This document shows, piece by piece, positions 37,830-47,223 of a stretch of DNA of 64,000 bases (positions are counted from its first letter, which is position 1; the number at the start of each line of letters is the position of its first letter). The DNA is from Candidatus Bathyarchaeota archaeon (GTDB taxonomy: Archaea > Thermoproteota > Bathyarchaeia > Bathyarchaeales > Bathycorpusculaceae): the NCBI GenBank assembly GCA_026014685.1, contig JAOZHW010000005.1, positions 310,001 to 374,000 on the forward strand. Reading direction: 5' to 3'. Both the position numbers and the translations under genes were made by a program. The notes under the pieces were generated by a model. The model was not told where the DNA came from, searched no databases, and was given only the letters and a program-made list of their open reading frames with translations.

Positions 37830-37941
37830 CAAAGACTGGGTTGGTTTAGGGTTTGTGGGGCCCGGAGATAGTTTGAGGGGGAGAAGGGAGAGCGTGCAAA
37901 AATTATCGTTCTCCAAGCCTTTCCACCCAACCCATTCTTTG
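37830..37941. other. Candidate structured RNA element between cdvC and eS30
   Basis: Bases 37830-37844 pair with 37927-37941 (14 of 15 positions), closing about 82 bases. Inside, 37855-37858 can pair with 37923-37926, and GGAGA at 37864-37868 with TCTCC at 37910-37914. No known RNA family is recognised. On the minus strand it would be in the eS30 leader or the cdvC 3' end. Confidence 0.4.
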
Positions 37942-37961
37942 TTTCTTGTTGCCCTCCGTGA

Positions 37962-39146
37962 CTATAGCGCCTTGAAGGCGTCGAACCATCGGTTGTAGCT
38001 GGTCAGCATGTCCAGTGACACGCTTGGTTTACGTTCTTCGAGTATCTGTCGGAAGTCAGCCATGGTTAACGGACGCGGTTTTGCTTCTTTGTTCATAGCT
38101 TGACCTGTCTCGAAGAATTCGCCGATGAGTTTAAGCTGCGCTGATTGGCAAACGTCGCGTATGTCGCTGCCGCTGAAGCCCTCAGATAACCGCGCGAGTT
38201 CTTGCAGGTCAACGTCTGAGGCGATCTGTAGCGTCTCAGTGTAATGCTTTAGCATGTTAAGTCTGGTTGAATGATCTGCCAATGGTACCAAGATGCGTTT
38301 CTGGAAGCGGCGTATGAATGCCCAGTCGAGGTCCCAGGGCTTGTTGGTTGCACCGATCACGTACACGTGAAGCGCTTTGCCCTTGTCAACTATGCCGTCC
38401 ATTTCTTTAAGGAACTGGTTTTTAACGCGGATTTCTCCACCGACCTCGTTGCTGTGATTACCCATCAGTGAATCTAACTCGTCCACAAAGACGATGGCTG
38501 GTTTACCTTCAGTTGCAGACTTTCGGGCTGAACCGAAGAGTTTAGCCACATTCTGCTCTGCCTCGCCGAGCCATTTAGACATGATTGACGCTGCATCGAT
38601 CGAGTAGAAGTTGGCGTCGATCTCTGTTGCAACCGCCGCCGCTAGCAAGGTTTTACCGCAGCCAGGGGGACCAAACAGCAGGATACCCCGTGGCCAGCCG
38701 AGTGGGAACAGGTCTGGTCGCTGCACAGGGTAAACGATGGCTTCTTTCACCGCTTTTTTGGCGACTTCTAGGCCGACGACTTCGCCCCAGTTAACTTTGG
38801 GTTTTTCTGTGACTACGAGTTCTTCATTAGGTTTAGATAGACTACCGTTTCCTTCCATGGTTGCTCCTCCTCCGCCGCCTTCTGCTTCTTCGTTTGCTGC
38901 TTGATTCATTTCAGTAGGCGAAACTGAACCTTGCAGAGCTTTGATGCGTTCTTGGTAGGCGATTGCTCTTTGAACGTAAACTTTGTTCAATCCGTATTCG
39001 GGGTAAAGTTGAACCAGCTGCAGAAGGCTCTCGATTGCTTTTTGGTAGAGTGTTATGGCTCTGCCTTTTTGCCCCTGCTTATCCAGTCGTACAGCATCCA
39101 GCGCATAGGCTGTTGCCGCTCGTTCCAACTCGTTTGACGCGCTCAT
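37962..39146 (-). CDS. cdvC: CdvC: Vps4-like AAA ATPase with MIT domain
   Basis: The ATPase remodels ESCRT-III filaments during division. Residues 1-75 form the MIT three-helix domain (ELERAATAYALDAVRLDKQG), a Gly/Glu-rich linker follows, and the AAA domain has Walker A GPPGCGKT (158-165), Walker B IVFVDELD (217-224) and the arginine-finger region FIRRFQKRI. The 394-residue length is normal. It is the last of four same-strand Cdv genes, 30 bases after cdvB. Confidence 0.95.
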   Translation of the reverse strand: MSASNELERAATAYALDAVRLDKQGQKGRAITLYQKAIESLLQLVQLYPEYGLNKVYVQRAIAYQERIKALQGSVSPTEMNQAANEEAEGGGGGATMEGNGSLSKPNEELVVTEKPKVNWGEVVGLEVAKKAVKEAIVYPVQRPDLFPLGWPRGILLFGPPGCGKTLLAAAVATEIDANFYSIDAASIMSKWLGEAEQNVAKLFGSARKSATEGKPAIVFVDELDSLMGNHSNEVGGEIRVKNQFLKEMDGIVDKGKALHVYVIGATNKPWDLDWAFIRRFQKRILVPLADHSTRLNMLKHYTETLQIASDVDLQELARLSEGFSGSDIRDVCQSAQLKLIGEFFETGQAMNKEAKPRPLTMADFRQILEERKPSVSLDMLTSYNRWFDAFKAL

Positions 39147-39176
39147 CTTGATTTTTTTCTCTCCTTTCTCCTTTTT

Positions 39177-40100
39177 TTATTCAGGTGAACGTAATTCTAT
39201 CTTGATCTTGCCTTGTGTCCCCAAGTTTTCTAGGGCACGCTCTATGGCTTCGTTTGAGGTTTTGAGCTCAGAGGAGCATTTTCCTAAATCTATTTCACCG
39301 TTAGTTTTACGGACATACTCCAAGAGTACCTCTTCGAGGTTTGGAGTTGGCTTCTCAACTTTAACCGAGAACTCTTTAATCTCGGATTTCTTGTATGAGA
39401 ACAAGGTTTTTTCTGGGTCAAATCCCGTGGTTTCACGAGTCTTCTGACCGAAAACCTGCGACGAACTCGCCGTTAAGGCAACCATCTCGCGGATGGGGGT
39501 GGAAACTTTCTCTCTAACCTCTGCTGCGCTGGGAGGCTCAGGCAATGTTTCAGCAAGTTTCTGCTCCATGAAACAGGAGACTTCTTTTAGGATTTCTTCT
39601 CCAGCAGCGGTTTTTTTGCCCACGCCAACGATGTTTTCGTCTGCAGTAAGCTTTGTCTGTTGGAGGGTATCCTGTATTGCTGAGTTAACGTTGTTTAATT
39701 CAGTGCTTACGTCGGGTAGCACTTGGAATAGTTCTTGTGAAACGCCTTGAAGCAGATTCAATGCAGGTCTAAGATCAGCGACTATGTCGCCGAGTTCTTT
39801 TATGGTTTCAAGGCGCATGATTACACGTTCAATAGCTAATTGGACGTTGTAGAGGAATTTTACTAGTTTGCGCACTTCTGCAATCTCAGTGGCGCATATG
39901 GCGGCTTTTTCTTTGTTGTTCTTCTTTAGCGCGCCCATACAGGTTTCAAAAAGAATGCGGTCTCGCTCTTTTAAGCGAAAACTAGCCTGCTCAAGCTTGT
40001 TCTGTTGAATTTTTAGGGTACAGATAGATTTAGTGGCGACTTCACGAATAGGTGGAGGGTTTGAGTTTCCAAAGCCCATTTTTCTGTTTTCCCCCTCCAT
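39177..40100 (-). CDS. cdvB: CdvB: ESCRT-III protein with C-terminal winged helix
   Basis: Residues about 20-200 are the Snf7/ESCRT-III helical core (LKERDRILFETCMGALKKNN, EIAEVRKLVKFLYNVQLAIE). A Pro-containing MIM2-like stretch (TLPEPPSA) that could bind the CdvC MIT domain follows. Residues about 250-300 form a winged helix (LEEVLLEYVRKTNGEIDL), the part that contacts CdvA in Sulfolobus. RBS AAGGAG abuts the ATG at 40100, so the in-frame ATG at 40079 with GGAGGGG ten bases upstream is an alternative start. Confidence 0.93.
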   Translation of the reverse strand: MEGENRKMGFGNSNPPPIREVATKSICTLKIQQNKLEQASFRLKERDRILFETCMGALKKNNKEKAAICATEIAEVRKLVKFLYNVQLAIERVIMRLETIKELGDIVADLRPALNLLQGVSQELFQVLPDVSTELNNVNSAIQDTLQQTKLTADENIVGVGKKTAAGEEILKEVSCFMEQKLAETLPEPPSAAEVREKVSTPIREMVALTASSSQVFGQKTRETTGFDPEKTLFSYKKSEIKEFSVKVEKPTPNLEEVLLEYVRKTNGEIDLGKCSSELKTSNEAIERALENLGTQGKIKIELRSPE

Positions 40101-40125
40101 ACTCCTTTTCGTGTATTTTCCTTGG

Positions 40126-40854
40126 TTAGATGCCTGCTTTGCCGATTTCTTTCACGTAGACGACGACAGGAGGCTCAGGCAGCTTGGTGGTGGTTGTGCT
40201 GTTAACTGTTTCTGCGTAGACTTTGTTGGTGACTGGTTTGGGTGGCAGTTGTGATTGCTCGCCTAGAAGCACACTGGAGAGTTTGCTCTTAGTCAATTCG
40301 TAGTCCGTTTTCTCTGAAGTTGCACGACGCAGAGTTTCCTGCAGTAAACTGAAGGCTGCTTTGTAGCTTTCCTCGTCAACCTTGCCGATTTCATGCTCGA
40401 TCTCTAAGTTAGCTATGGCGTAGCTGAGTGAAGAGATTTCTTCGTTGCAACGTTCGATTTCTATGGCTGACTCATCGATGATTACTTGGGCTTCCTTTTT
40501 GAGTTGAGTAAGCACGTTATCGAAGCTGCTGTGGAGATCTTGGTAGATGTCAGGGGTGATTTTCTTTTTGTCCACAAGGTCTTTTAGTGCCTCATCTTTG
40601 CGCCATATGAGGGGAATTTGGTCGCAGAGTGTGCCTGCTTGTGACTTAATTTTAGAGAGGAATGTGATTTCAGCGCCATTAAACCGTAAGCTTTCCATGG
40701 GCTGCTTTGAGAATTGGCCGTCACCAAACTCGACGTACACGGCTTCGAATTTGCCGTTGGGTGAAAGAGCGAAAGACGCAACTTTACCGATTATTCGGCC
40801 GTACTCGTTTTTAATGGGTTTACCGATAGAAAGAAAAAGATTGGAGTTAGACAT
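40126..40854 (-). CDS. cdvA: CdvA: membrane-recruiting division protein
   Basis: The 242-residue protein has the CdvA layout: an N-terminal PRC-barrel-like domain (LFLSIGKPIKNEYGRIIGKV), a central coiled coil (about 90-185) and a short Pro-containing tail (KLPEPPVVVYVKEIG) like the ESCRT-III-binding strand that docks on the CdvB winged helix. It has a strong RBS (AAGGAGGAC). CdvA binds the membrane and recruits CdvB. It lies between the two ESCRT-III genes. Confidence 0.92.
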   Translation of the reverse strand: MSNSNLFLSIGKPIKNEYGRIIGKVASFALSPNGKFEAVYVEFGDGQFSKQPMESLRFNGAEITFLSKIKSQAGTLCDQIPLIWRKDEALKDLVDKKKITPDIYQDLHSSFDNVLTQLKKEAQVIIDESAIEIERCNEEISSLSYAIANLEIEHEIGKVDEESYKAAFSLLQETLRRATSEKTDYELTKSKLSSVLLGEQSQLPPKPVTNKVYAETVNSTTTTKLPEPPVVVYVKEIGKAGI

Positions 40855-40877
40855 TTTGTGTTTTGTCCTCCTTATCT

Positions 40878-41534
40878 TTAGAATGTTTTATCTGCTTGAG
40901 AAGCAGGGGATGCTGGCATTCCCGGTGGTAGGTCTGGGAACTTGTCTTTTATCTTCTGCTCTGCAACGGTTGCTGCTTCGGTGAGAATCTTTGATGCGTC
41001 TTCGTTTACTGTGTCGAAGTTGAGTGTCATGCCGCTGCCTTGGCCTGCTTCGATCATGATGCCGCTTAGCATGTTGCCGATTTCGCCAAGTTCACTTTCT
41101 GCTTCTGGAAATACGCTTGTTAATCCTGATCGGACGCTGCGTAGAACACCGACTGCTGGGCCGAGTGTTGAAACTACGTCGCCTAATTCTGATACTGTTC
41201 GTAAGCGTAAGGTGATTTGTTCTAATGCGAGTTTTGCGTTCATGATTAATTTTGACATCTTTCTGACTTCGGCTAGTTCGTTTGCGAAGACGTTTGCGCG
41301 TGCACTGTCGTGTTTTGTGTATGCGTCGACGATGCGGGCAAAGATTGCTTTGTCGCGTTGGCTGAATCTTTCGGTTGCTTGGTCTAGTTTTTGGACTTGG
41401 AGTTCGATGCGTCTGACCGCGAAGTCAAGTCTTGGTTTTAGGGGTCCTGGTGGTTTTACTGCGTCTTTAATGCGGTTTGCGAAGGGCTCATCTTCCCGTT
41501 TACTTTCCCACTTTTTAGCGAATCTTTCTGACAT
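40878..41534 (-). CDS. Second ESCRT-III (CdvB-paralogue) protein without winged helix
   Basis: The 218-residue ESCRT-III core (LDQATERFSQRDKAIFARIV, FANELAEVRKMSKLIMNAKL) is related to the downstream CdvB but lacks the C-terminal winged helix, ending in FPDLPPGMP, a possible MIM2 motif for CdvC. It is comparable to the CdvB1/B2-type paralogues that act in constriction and scission. It is the first gene of the Cdv run, with RBS GAGGTAAT upstream. Confidence 0.92.
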   Translation of the reverse strand: MSERFAKKWESKREDEPFANRIKDAVKPPGPLKPRLDFAVRRIELQVQKLDQATERFSQRDKAIFARIVDAYTKHDSARANVFANELAEVRKMSKLIMNAKLALEQITLRLRTVSELGDVVSTLGPAVGVLRSVRSGLTSVFPEAESELGEIGNMLSGIMIEAGQGSGMTLNFDTVNEDASKILTEAATVAEQKIKDKFPDLPPGMPASPASQADKTF

Positions 41535-41762
41535 TTAGTAATTACCTCTGTGATGCGTAAAGTGCTGAAAAGTGAGTTAACCATTGTTAATATGATGGAA
41601 ATATGCACGTATATATGTAGGGATATATGTACTTTGTAATTGTCCATTGTTCTAGCAATAAACGAGTTAAAGCTGATGCCTGCGCCATCTGGTTTATACA
41701 CATACATGTTAGTTAGCCTAAAAAGAACCGCCGACCAATCCACTAACAAAAGGTGAAAATAA

Positions 41763-41987
41763 ATGAACAGTAGACTAAAAGTATTCGGCGTAATTGCCCT
41801 GCTGGGTTTCGTCGCAGGCGTCATAGCACAACTCACTGCCTCAGTAGTCATCCCCTGGCTTGTAACCGTTCTACCGCTGCTTGGCGGAGTAACAAACTAC
41901 CTCATCTCAGGGTTTGCTGGTGCATGCCTAACAGTTGCGCTCGTCAGCGTCTGGGCATACATGACAGGCAAAAAAGAACACTATTAA
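41763..41987 (+). CDS. Small two-helix membrane protein (cassette A)
   Basis: The 74-residue protein has two hydrophobic helices (about 7-30 and 40-68) and a charged C-terminus, a holin-like size and layout but no assignable family. RBS AGGTGA precedes the ATG. It ends tail to tail with the coiled-coil gene. In the second cassette the corresponding place after the coiled-coil gene also holds a small membrane protein. Confidence 0.7.
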   Translation: MNSRLKVFGVIALLGFVAGVIAQLTASVVIPWLVTVLPLLGGVTNYLISGFAGACLTVALVSVWAYMTGKKEHY

Positions 41988-42121
41988 ACAAACCCCCGCC
42001 CCTTTCTTTACACCCAAAACCAGACAACCTAGCAGCTATTAAGATACCAGAAAATACTGGTTCTATCAGAAAACGGCGGCAACATAAAAAAAAGAAAAAG
42101 CAAGCTTTGACTTGTCTATAG

Positions 42122-42310
42122 TTACTGCTTTGCTTTTAGTTCAGCGTTTTCCTTCCTCAGAGCTTCATTCTCCTCAGCCATCGCCTTCATAACCGTGTTA
42201 AGCTGAGTTGCCAAATCACTAATACGCAGATGCAAAACACCAATCTGCTGTCCTAATAGCGGAGGCTGACGGAAAGCTGGAGGAACAACTGCATTCTTTA
42301 CTTGGGACAT
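42122..42310 (-). CDS. Small coiled-coil protein (cassette A copy)
   Basis: The 62-residue protein has a Pro-rich N-terminus and then a leucine-zipper-like coiled coil ending ALRKENAELKAKQ. The ATG at 42310 is preceded by AAGGTGGTGA. Its C-terminal 42 residues match the protein at 61198-61380 at 32 positions. The function is unknown; it may trimerise or attach to the large protein encoded upstream. Confidence 0.8.
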   Translation of the reverse strand: MSQVKNAVVPPAFRQPPLLGQQIGVLHLRISDLATQLNTVMKAMAEENEALRKENAELKAKQ

Positions 42311-42385
42311 ATTCAATCACCACCTTTTTGTTTTTTGGATTGCCCTAACCTAATTTTAGTTTAGGAAAAGAAAGGAAGAGGGAGT

Positions 42386-42511
42386 CTATCCCACTTTTGT
42401 GTATGTATTGGTTGCAGGGTTGTAGATGTAGGGTTTGGATGCAGGAGGCACAAAGTTTGCTGGGAAAGTGGGTGCTGCTGGTTGAGGTTTAGCAGATGCG
42501 TTTGAAGACAT
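42386..42511 (-). CDS. 41-residue Pro/Ala-rich peptide gene
   Basis: A very small gene with a good RBS (AGGTGA, five bases before ATG). The product starts MSSNASAKPQPAAPTFPANF and ends TNTYTKVG, low-complexity and probably disordered. It begins 15 bases after the stop of the large repeat protein and precedes the coiled-coil gene, so all three are probably one transcript. Confidence 0.65.
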   Translation of the reverse strand: MSSNASAKPQPAAPTFPANFVPPASKPYIYNPATNTYTKVG

Positions 42512-42525
42512 ACCGTTCACCTCTA

Positions 42526-45500
42526 TCATCCTTGCCAATTATAGTAGATGTTGACTGTGTTGCCCCAAACGAAGGTCCATACGTCAAATGGAATGCTGTA
42601 GCACCATTGTTCGCTACCTCCGCCCCAATTGGGAATATATGCATAGCTGAAGTAGTCAGTGCCCCAGCCCCATGGATCATTGATAGAGTAGTCAACGTAT
42701 TGAGACACTGGACCACCACCGTGCAAATCAGAGCCATGACAATAGTTGGGACCATCACGTTCTTCCCATGCGACACGGTATTCTGTCGAGTTAACTAACA
42801 TGTCACCACAGTAGTCATTGTGGGCATACACGTTAAATGTCACCGGATAGTAGTATGGAGCTGAATGTACGACAACGCTATGAGCGGACTGGATGGTGTT
42901 GAATGTTATTGAACCTGCATTTGCCGAACCGTATTCTGTTGGATTATGAGAAGCGCCATCAACGATTACTTCTGTGATGTAGCAATAGTAAGATCCATAA
43001 TCATCCGCACATTGCCATGAAACAACTGGACTTGTTCCACCATTCACCGTTTGCGACCCTGTAATGGCAACATCTGCCGTTGCACTCGTCGATACGGTGT
43101 ATGTATTGACTGCAAAGTAAGCTACCATGGAAACGTCCGCTGCGATGTTGAATTCTTCGTGTTGGTTGTAGTCATAGACTTGTTCATTTGCCAGCCAATA
43201 GGCGAAGTGATACCCTGCGGCTGGTGTTGCATCCATAGTTATGTGAGTGTTTGGTGCTACGTATCCATTTGCGGTGTTGCTTGAGACTGTTCCTTGGTTT
43301 GCATTTGAAGTGGTGCATGACCACGAGAACTGTTGAGTGAAGTACGCAGTGCATGTTATGTCGCTTGTTACAGTTACGTCACGTTGACTGTAGAGGTAGT
43401 AGTCGGTTCCTGCAATGTTCAATTTATTGAAAACGTATCCAGTATTTGGTGTTGCAACAATATGTACAGTTGTGCCTGTATCCACTACTTGTGTTCCTGG
43501 TGATGTGGTTCCGCCGGTGCCGTGGTTTATGGTTATGGTGTATTGTCTGATGAAGTATGCTGTTGCTGTTGTGTCACTGGTAATGGTTACATTTGTTGTA
43601 GCTGTTGTGTAGGAATTGCTTCCGGAGGCGTTAACGACTGTCCAATGATCAAATCGGTAACCGCTAGCAGGGGTTGCTGATAAGGTCACATTCGCTCCGT
43701 TATCGTACAGACCGGATGATGGTGACACTGAACCCTGACCGCTCCCAATGCCTGTCGTCAATGTACACTGGTTAGAGAAGCTTGCATAGAACGTCAAGTT
43801 GGAACCGATGTTGGTAGCAGAGTATTGATTGTTTGAAACACTGCCCATTACTGAGTTGCCATTGCATGTCAGGTCGGCGAGGTGGTAGCCGCTGTTTGGC
43901 TTCATCAAAACCATTGCAGTACTGCTCCCTGCAACTTCGAGGGTTCCGTTGGGAATTATTGTGCCACCTGAACTTGCAGAAGCCGATAGGCTATAAGTTG
44001 AAGCGGCGCCGGCTGTGTAGTGGGCTGTGAGATATGTTGTTGCTGTAGGTGTGTAGGTCATTGGATTGGTTGTTGAGGTGCCGATAAGTTGGTTGCTGCT
44101 GTTTCTGAGTTCCCAGTGGTCGAAGTGGCAGGTATAATCAGGAGGAGAACCAAAATAGGGATCCATTGAATTTACTGTGGCATAGAAGCTGTGCGGTTCA
44201 TTGGAGGTTACGCAGGCAGCTACGTTTCCAAGGTTAGTTACCGTATAGCCAGTTCCATCTACTGCGATTCCTATGCTGCTGGTGAGTGGTGTCATGAGGT
44301 GTATGGGGGAATGATCTGCCGCCCCAAGAGTAAATGTAGCGGTAATGGTACTGTCGCTATAAACAGCTGGGTATGTGTAGGTGTAGTGTTGGCCTCCGGC
44401 TTGTATATGGGTACCGCCAACGTTGATGTCAGAAATCACATAGCAATCATAGGCATCAACACTAAAGCTTGGAGTTGCCCCTTCATTAACGGTCACATAA
44501 TTGTAAGGATTAATAGAACCACCTTCACTAGAACTATCATAGATAGTATAGGTAGTGGTAGGGGGCGTGCCGCAAATGCTTTCAGTTCTATATGTACGGT
44601 AAACGTTGATTGCCGGATCTAGCATTATGACGTCATAATCGCTATTGTTTACTAGAACCACTTCGTTGTATCCGTCATCATCATAGGCTGGACAATTAAC
44701 TAGGTTGAAACTTGGTGCAAATCCGCCTTCTGGAATGCTACTTATGTGATAATCGGTGCAATGAGTGCCGTTAACCCATAGTTGAAGTTCAAGATCGGTT
44801 GTAGTGGGGTTTTGATTTGGAACGATAGCTATTTGGTTGAAATTGAAGAGACATGTTTCTGGTCCAACATAGTTATATTGACTAAATGATGTCCAATCGA
44901 TGTTCCATTGGAAGCAGCCGCCGTTTTTAGGTATTGTTTGATTGTGGAGCTCTGGGTTTTGGTAGAAACTATAGCTTCGTGAACCACAAAAGTATATTCC
45001 ACCTATTTCGTGTTCTTGAAGATTGCACGGGTAGTCCAGACGACCGAAGAAATCGCCAGAATTATCAGTATTACTTCCAGATTTGACAATATAACGAGGC
45101 TGAGTTGGGTCATTACAGGTATTAGTATCATTACAATATCCACTTGCATCACATTCAGTGCTACCCATCACGTAAACTCGTTGTATTTGGAAATTACTAA
45201 TAGTTACGCTATGAGTCTGACTTCTGTTGTATATTGAAAAAATGTTTCTCTCGTCGTCGTTGTATCTGCCAGTATTTGCAAGATCAATGCACTGCCAACC
45301 ACCATTTCCTGTCCCGCTAAGAAAACAGCTTCCGGGGGTTGTTAAATTTGGATCGTTTGTATAATAGTCGAGTCTAACTTGCTCTCCGTTCGGATTGTTT
45401 GCGTTTGCATTGAACAAAAGATTACATACATCCTGTTTTGTGTGGCATCGAGGAACAGTACAAGTGAATTGTATGTCTATATGATCTTGCGGCGGTATTA

Positions 45501-45681
45501 TGTAGGTTCTTCCGGAGTTCAACCCACAATATGGATATCCGCCCCAGTAAGTAACCCCCCGTCCATCAATGTATCTGTATGGATTATTTGGGTTTCTATC
45601 ACATGCATAGTTAGTTTTTTTGAAGTTTACAGGGTCAAATTGAAAAGCACTTGCATCAGTGCTTACTTTAGTACAGGTCAT
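42526..45681 (-). CDS. Large Cys-rich protein with InlB-type B-repeats, no signal peptide (cassette A)
   Basis: The 1051-residue protein starts at the ATG with RBS AGGAGAT (45681); the upstream frame extension to 45774 has no support. The first about 420 residues are Cys-rich and lack a family assignment. The rest is a chain of about 70-residue beta units (for example GGTTSPGTQVVDTGTTV, SGYRFDHWTVVN and TSDTTATAYFIRQY), which resemble the divergent InlB B-repeat/bacterial repeat domain of surface adhesins. No signal peptide, TM helix or anchor is present, odd for such a protein. It occupies the position held by the fibre protein in the second cassette. Confidence 0.82.
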   Translation of the reverse strand: MTCTKVSTDASAFQFDPVNFKKTNYACDRNPNNPYRYIDGRGVTYWGGYPYCGLNSGRTYIIPPQDHIDIQFTCTVPRCHTKQDVCNLLFNANANNPNGEQVRLDYYTNDPNLTTPGSCFLSGTGNGGWQCIDLANTGRYNDDERNIFSIYNRSQTHSVTISNFQIQRVYVMGSTECDASGYCNDTNTCNDPTQPRYIVKSGSNTDNSGDFFGRLDYPCNLQEHEIGGIYFCGSRSYSFYQNPELHNQTIPKNGGCFQWNIDWTSFSQYNYVGPETCLFNFNQIAIVPNQNPTTTDLELQLWVNGTHCTDYHISSIPEGGFAPSFNLVNCPAYDDDGYNEVVLVNNSDYDVIMLDPAINVYRTYRTESICGTPPTTTYTIYDSSSEGGSINPYNYVTVNEGATPSFSVDAYDCYVISDINVGGTHIQAGGQHYTYTYPAVYSDSTITATFTLGAADHSPIHLMTPLTSSIGIAVDGTGYTVTNLGNVAACVTSNEPHSFYATVNSMDPYFGSPPDYTCHFDHWELRNSSNQLIGTSTTNPMTYTPTATTYLTAHYTAGAASTYSLSASASSGGTIIPNGTLEVAGSSTAMVLMKPNSGYHLADLTCNGNSVMGSVSNNQYSATNIGSNLTFYASFSNQCTLTTGIGSGQGSVSPSSGLYDNGANVTLSATPASGYRFDHWTVVNASGSNSYTTATTNVTITSDTTATAYFIRQYTITINHGTGGTTSPGTQVVDTGTTVHIVATPNTGYVFNKLNIAGTDYYLYSQRDVTVTSDITCTAYFTQQFSWSCTTSNANQGTVSSNTANGYVAPNTHITMDATPAAGYHFAYWLANEQVYDYNQHEEFNIAADVSMVAYFAVNTYTVSTSATADVAITGSQTVNGGTSPVVSWQCADDYGSYYCYITEVIVDGASHNPTEYGSANAGSITFNTIQSAHSVVVHSAPYYYPVTFNVYAHNDYCGDMLVNSTEYRVAWEERDGPNYCHGSDLHGGGPVSQYVDYSINDPWGWGTDYFSYAYIPNWGGGSEQWCYSIPFDVWTFVWGNTVNIYYNWQG

Positions 45682-45698
45682 TTTTTTTATCTCCTGAT

Positions 45699-45715
45699 AG
45701 AGATTAGTGATCTCT
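45699..45715. promoter_or_regulatory. Hairpin in the leader of the large repeat protein gene
   Basis: AGAGAT and ATCTCT pair around five bases, 18-34 bases upstream of the start at 45681 and next to the ribosome-binding site; it could influence translation. Confidence 0.35.
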
Positions 45716-45810
45716 GGGTATAAGGCAGGCGAGATATTTCTGAAATACCGGAAAAGCTTGAGTATCAGGAACAATATAATGGTGATTGCTCTAAAGAGAA
45801 GGGGGTTAAA

Positions 45811-47043
45811 ATGAAAACTAAGACCTACGGCTCCCTTTTATTCATTATGATTGTGCTTATTTCCACTTTTCCGGTGGCAAATGCAGACAGCCAAATGTGG
45901 TCCGTTCAAATTTTAGACGTTAACTCTGCTTATTTAAATGGTGGACTTATTGCCATTGACTCAAAAAGTGACCCGCATATAGTCTATTCTGTTTATAATG
46001 AAAATTATCCTGAAACTAATATATTGTACAAAAGCTGGAATGGCTCAGCTTGGAAAGTAGAAACTGTCATTAGAGGAGGAATTGCTGTCGACTTCGTACT
46101 TGATTCCAAAAATACCCCACATATATTATACAAAGATACTAACCCAGGGGTTGGGTTAAAATATGCAACATTTACGGGTGTAAACTGGAGCAGTCAAATT
46201 GTAGATGTAAAAGGGTTTGAAGGCTCTCTTGCTTTAGACTCAATCGAAAAACCCCACGTAGCCTATACTGACGGTCGGGATTTGAAGTATGCCATTTTAA
46301 CAGACTTGAATTGGAGCATCCAAACCCTAAAGACGGCAGGCAATATTTTTGGGCCTTGTTTAGCATTGGACTCGAATAACAAACCGCACATATTATATGT
46401 TGAAGGAGCCTATGAAAGTACAGAGGCTATTAGATATGCCGTATGGAACGAGAACGGAAGTTGGAATTACCAAACTGTCGTAAATAACGCCAGAATTGGA
46501 CACCTATCTTTGGGTACTGATGGCTACCCACACTTTACTTATTTTGAACAAGTTCATATCGGGAATAATACTTTAGCAAAATTAGCGTATAAAAGCTGTC
46601 ATGGATCTACTTGGGAAACGCAGATTATCGCTTCAGATATTGAGCCAGGTTCACGAGGAGGCAATTTTATTTTAGACCAGCAAAATGACCCTCATATCTG
46701 TTACTTTGTTCCTTCGACGTCTTCTGCTCGACAGGGCGATTTAATTTATGCTAAGCTTGTAGACAATATTTGGAACATTCAAACTATAACTAATAGCAAC
46801 GCGACAGGACCGGGAACAATTGCAGTAGATACGCAGGGCAATCCACATATAAGCTATCCAGGACCTGTAAACGGGAATTATTTACCGACATACTTAATGT
46901 ATACTACGGTGACTCCGCTTGACCAAGCAACCAACTCGCGAATGCCGGCTGTGATTTCATGGACAATAGCGATAATCGCGGTCATAATAGTCATAGCAAT
47001 AATAATTTATGCACAAAAAAGGAAGAGAAAAATTACCTTCTAA
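45811..47043 (+). CDS. Secreted repeat protein with C-terminal membrane anchor (cassette A)
   Basis: The 410-residue protein has a signal peptide (about 1-25), then six or so repeats of about 50 residues with the pattern LDS..KPHI.Y and alternating W.IQT strands, suggesting a beta-propeller. It ends in a TM helix (about 380-402) and a Lys/Arg-rich tail. It is probably displayed on the cell surface. It is transcribed divergently from the large repeat protein, with about 130 bases between starts. Confidence 0.8.
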   Translation: MKTKTYGSLLFIMIVLISTFPVANADSQMWSVQILDVNSAYLNGGLIAIDSKSDPHIVYSVYNENYPETNILYKSWNGSAWKVETVIRGGIAVDFVLDSKNTPHILYKDTNPGVGLKYATFTGVNWSSQIVDVKGFEGSLALDSIEKPHVAYTDGRDLKYAILTDLNWSIQTLKTAGNIFGPCLALDSNNKPHILYVEGAYESTEAIRYAVWNENGSWNYQTVVNNARIGHLSLGTDGYPHFTYFEQVHIGNNTLAKLAYKSCHGSTWETQIIASDIEPGSRGGNFILDQQNDPHICYFVPSTSSARQGDLIYAKLVDNIWNIQTITNSNATGPGTIAVDTQGNPHISYPGPVNGNYLPTYLMYTTVTPLDQATNSRMPAVISWTIAIIAVIIVIAIIIYAQKRKRKITF

Positions 47044-47078
47044 CACCTTTAAGGTGAAGCATGCATACTGCCAAGCTT

Positions 47079-47223
47079 CTATGGGAAGCCACAATATTCT
47101 GGGTTGGGTATGTTTGTTCCGCATTTTTGGCATTTGTAGCTGCGTATTTTGCGTTTTCGACAGTCTTCACATCGGCTCTGTATTATTGAGGTGCCGCATT
47201 GGGGGCAGGTCAACTACTTTCAT
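47079..47223 (-). pseudogene. Small zinc-ribbon protein, apparently frameshifted
   Basis: From TTG at 47213 one frame encodes 44 residues with four Cys pairs or knuckles (CPQCG, CEDC, CQKCG, then a lone C). A strong RBS (GGAGGTGA) instead fits the ATG at 47223, whose frame (MKVVDL) leaves the ribbon frame after five codons. A one-base shift near 47205-47213 would join them. The ATG overlaps the upstream stop as ATGA, so the unit looks like a coupled gene damaged by a frameshift or a sequence error. Confidence 0.5.
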
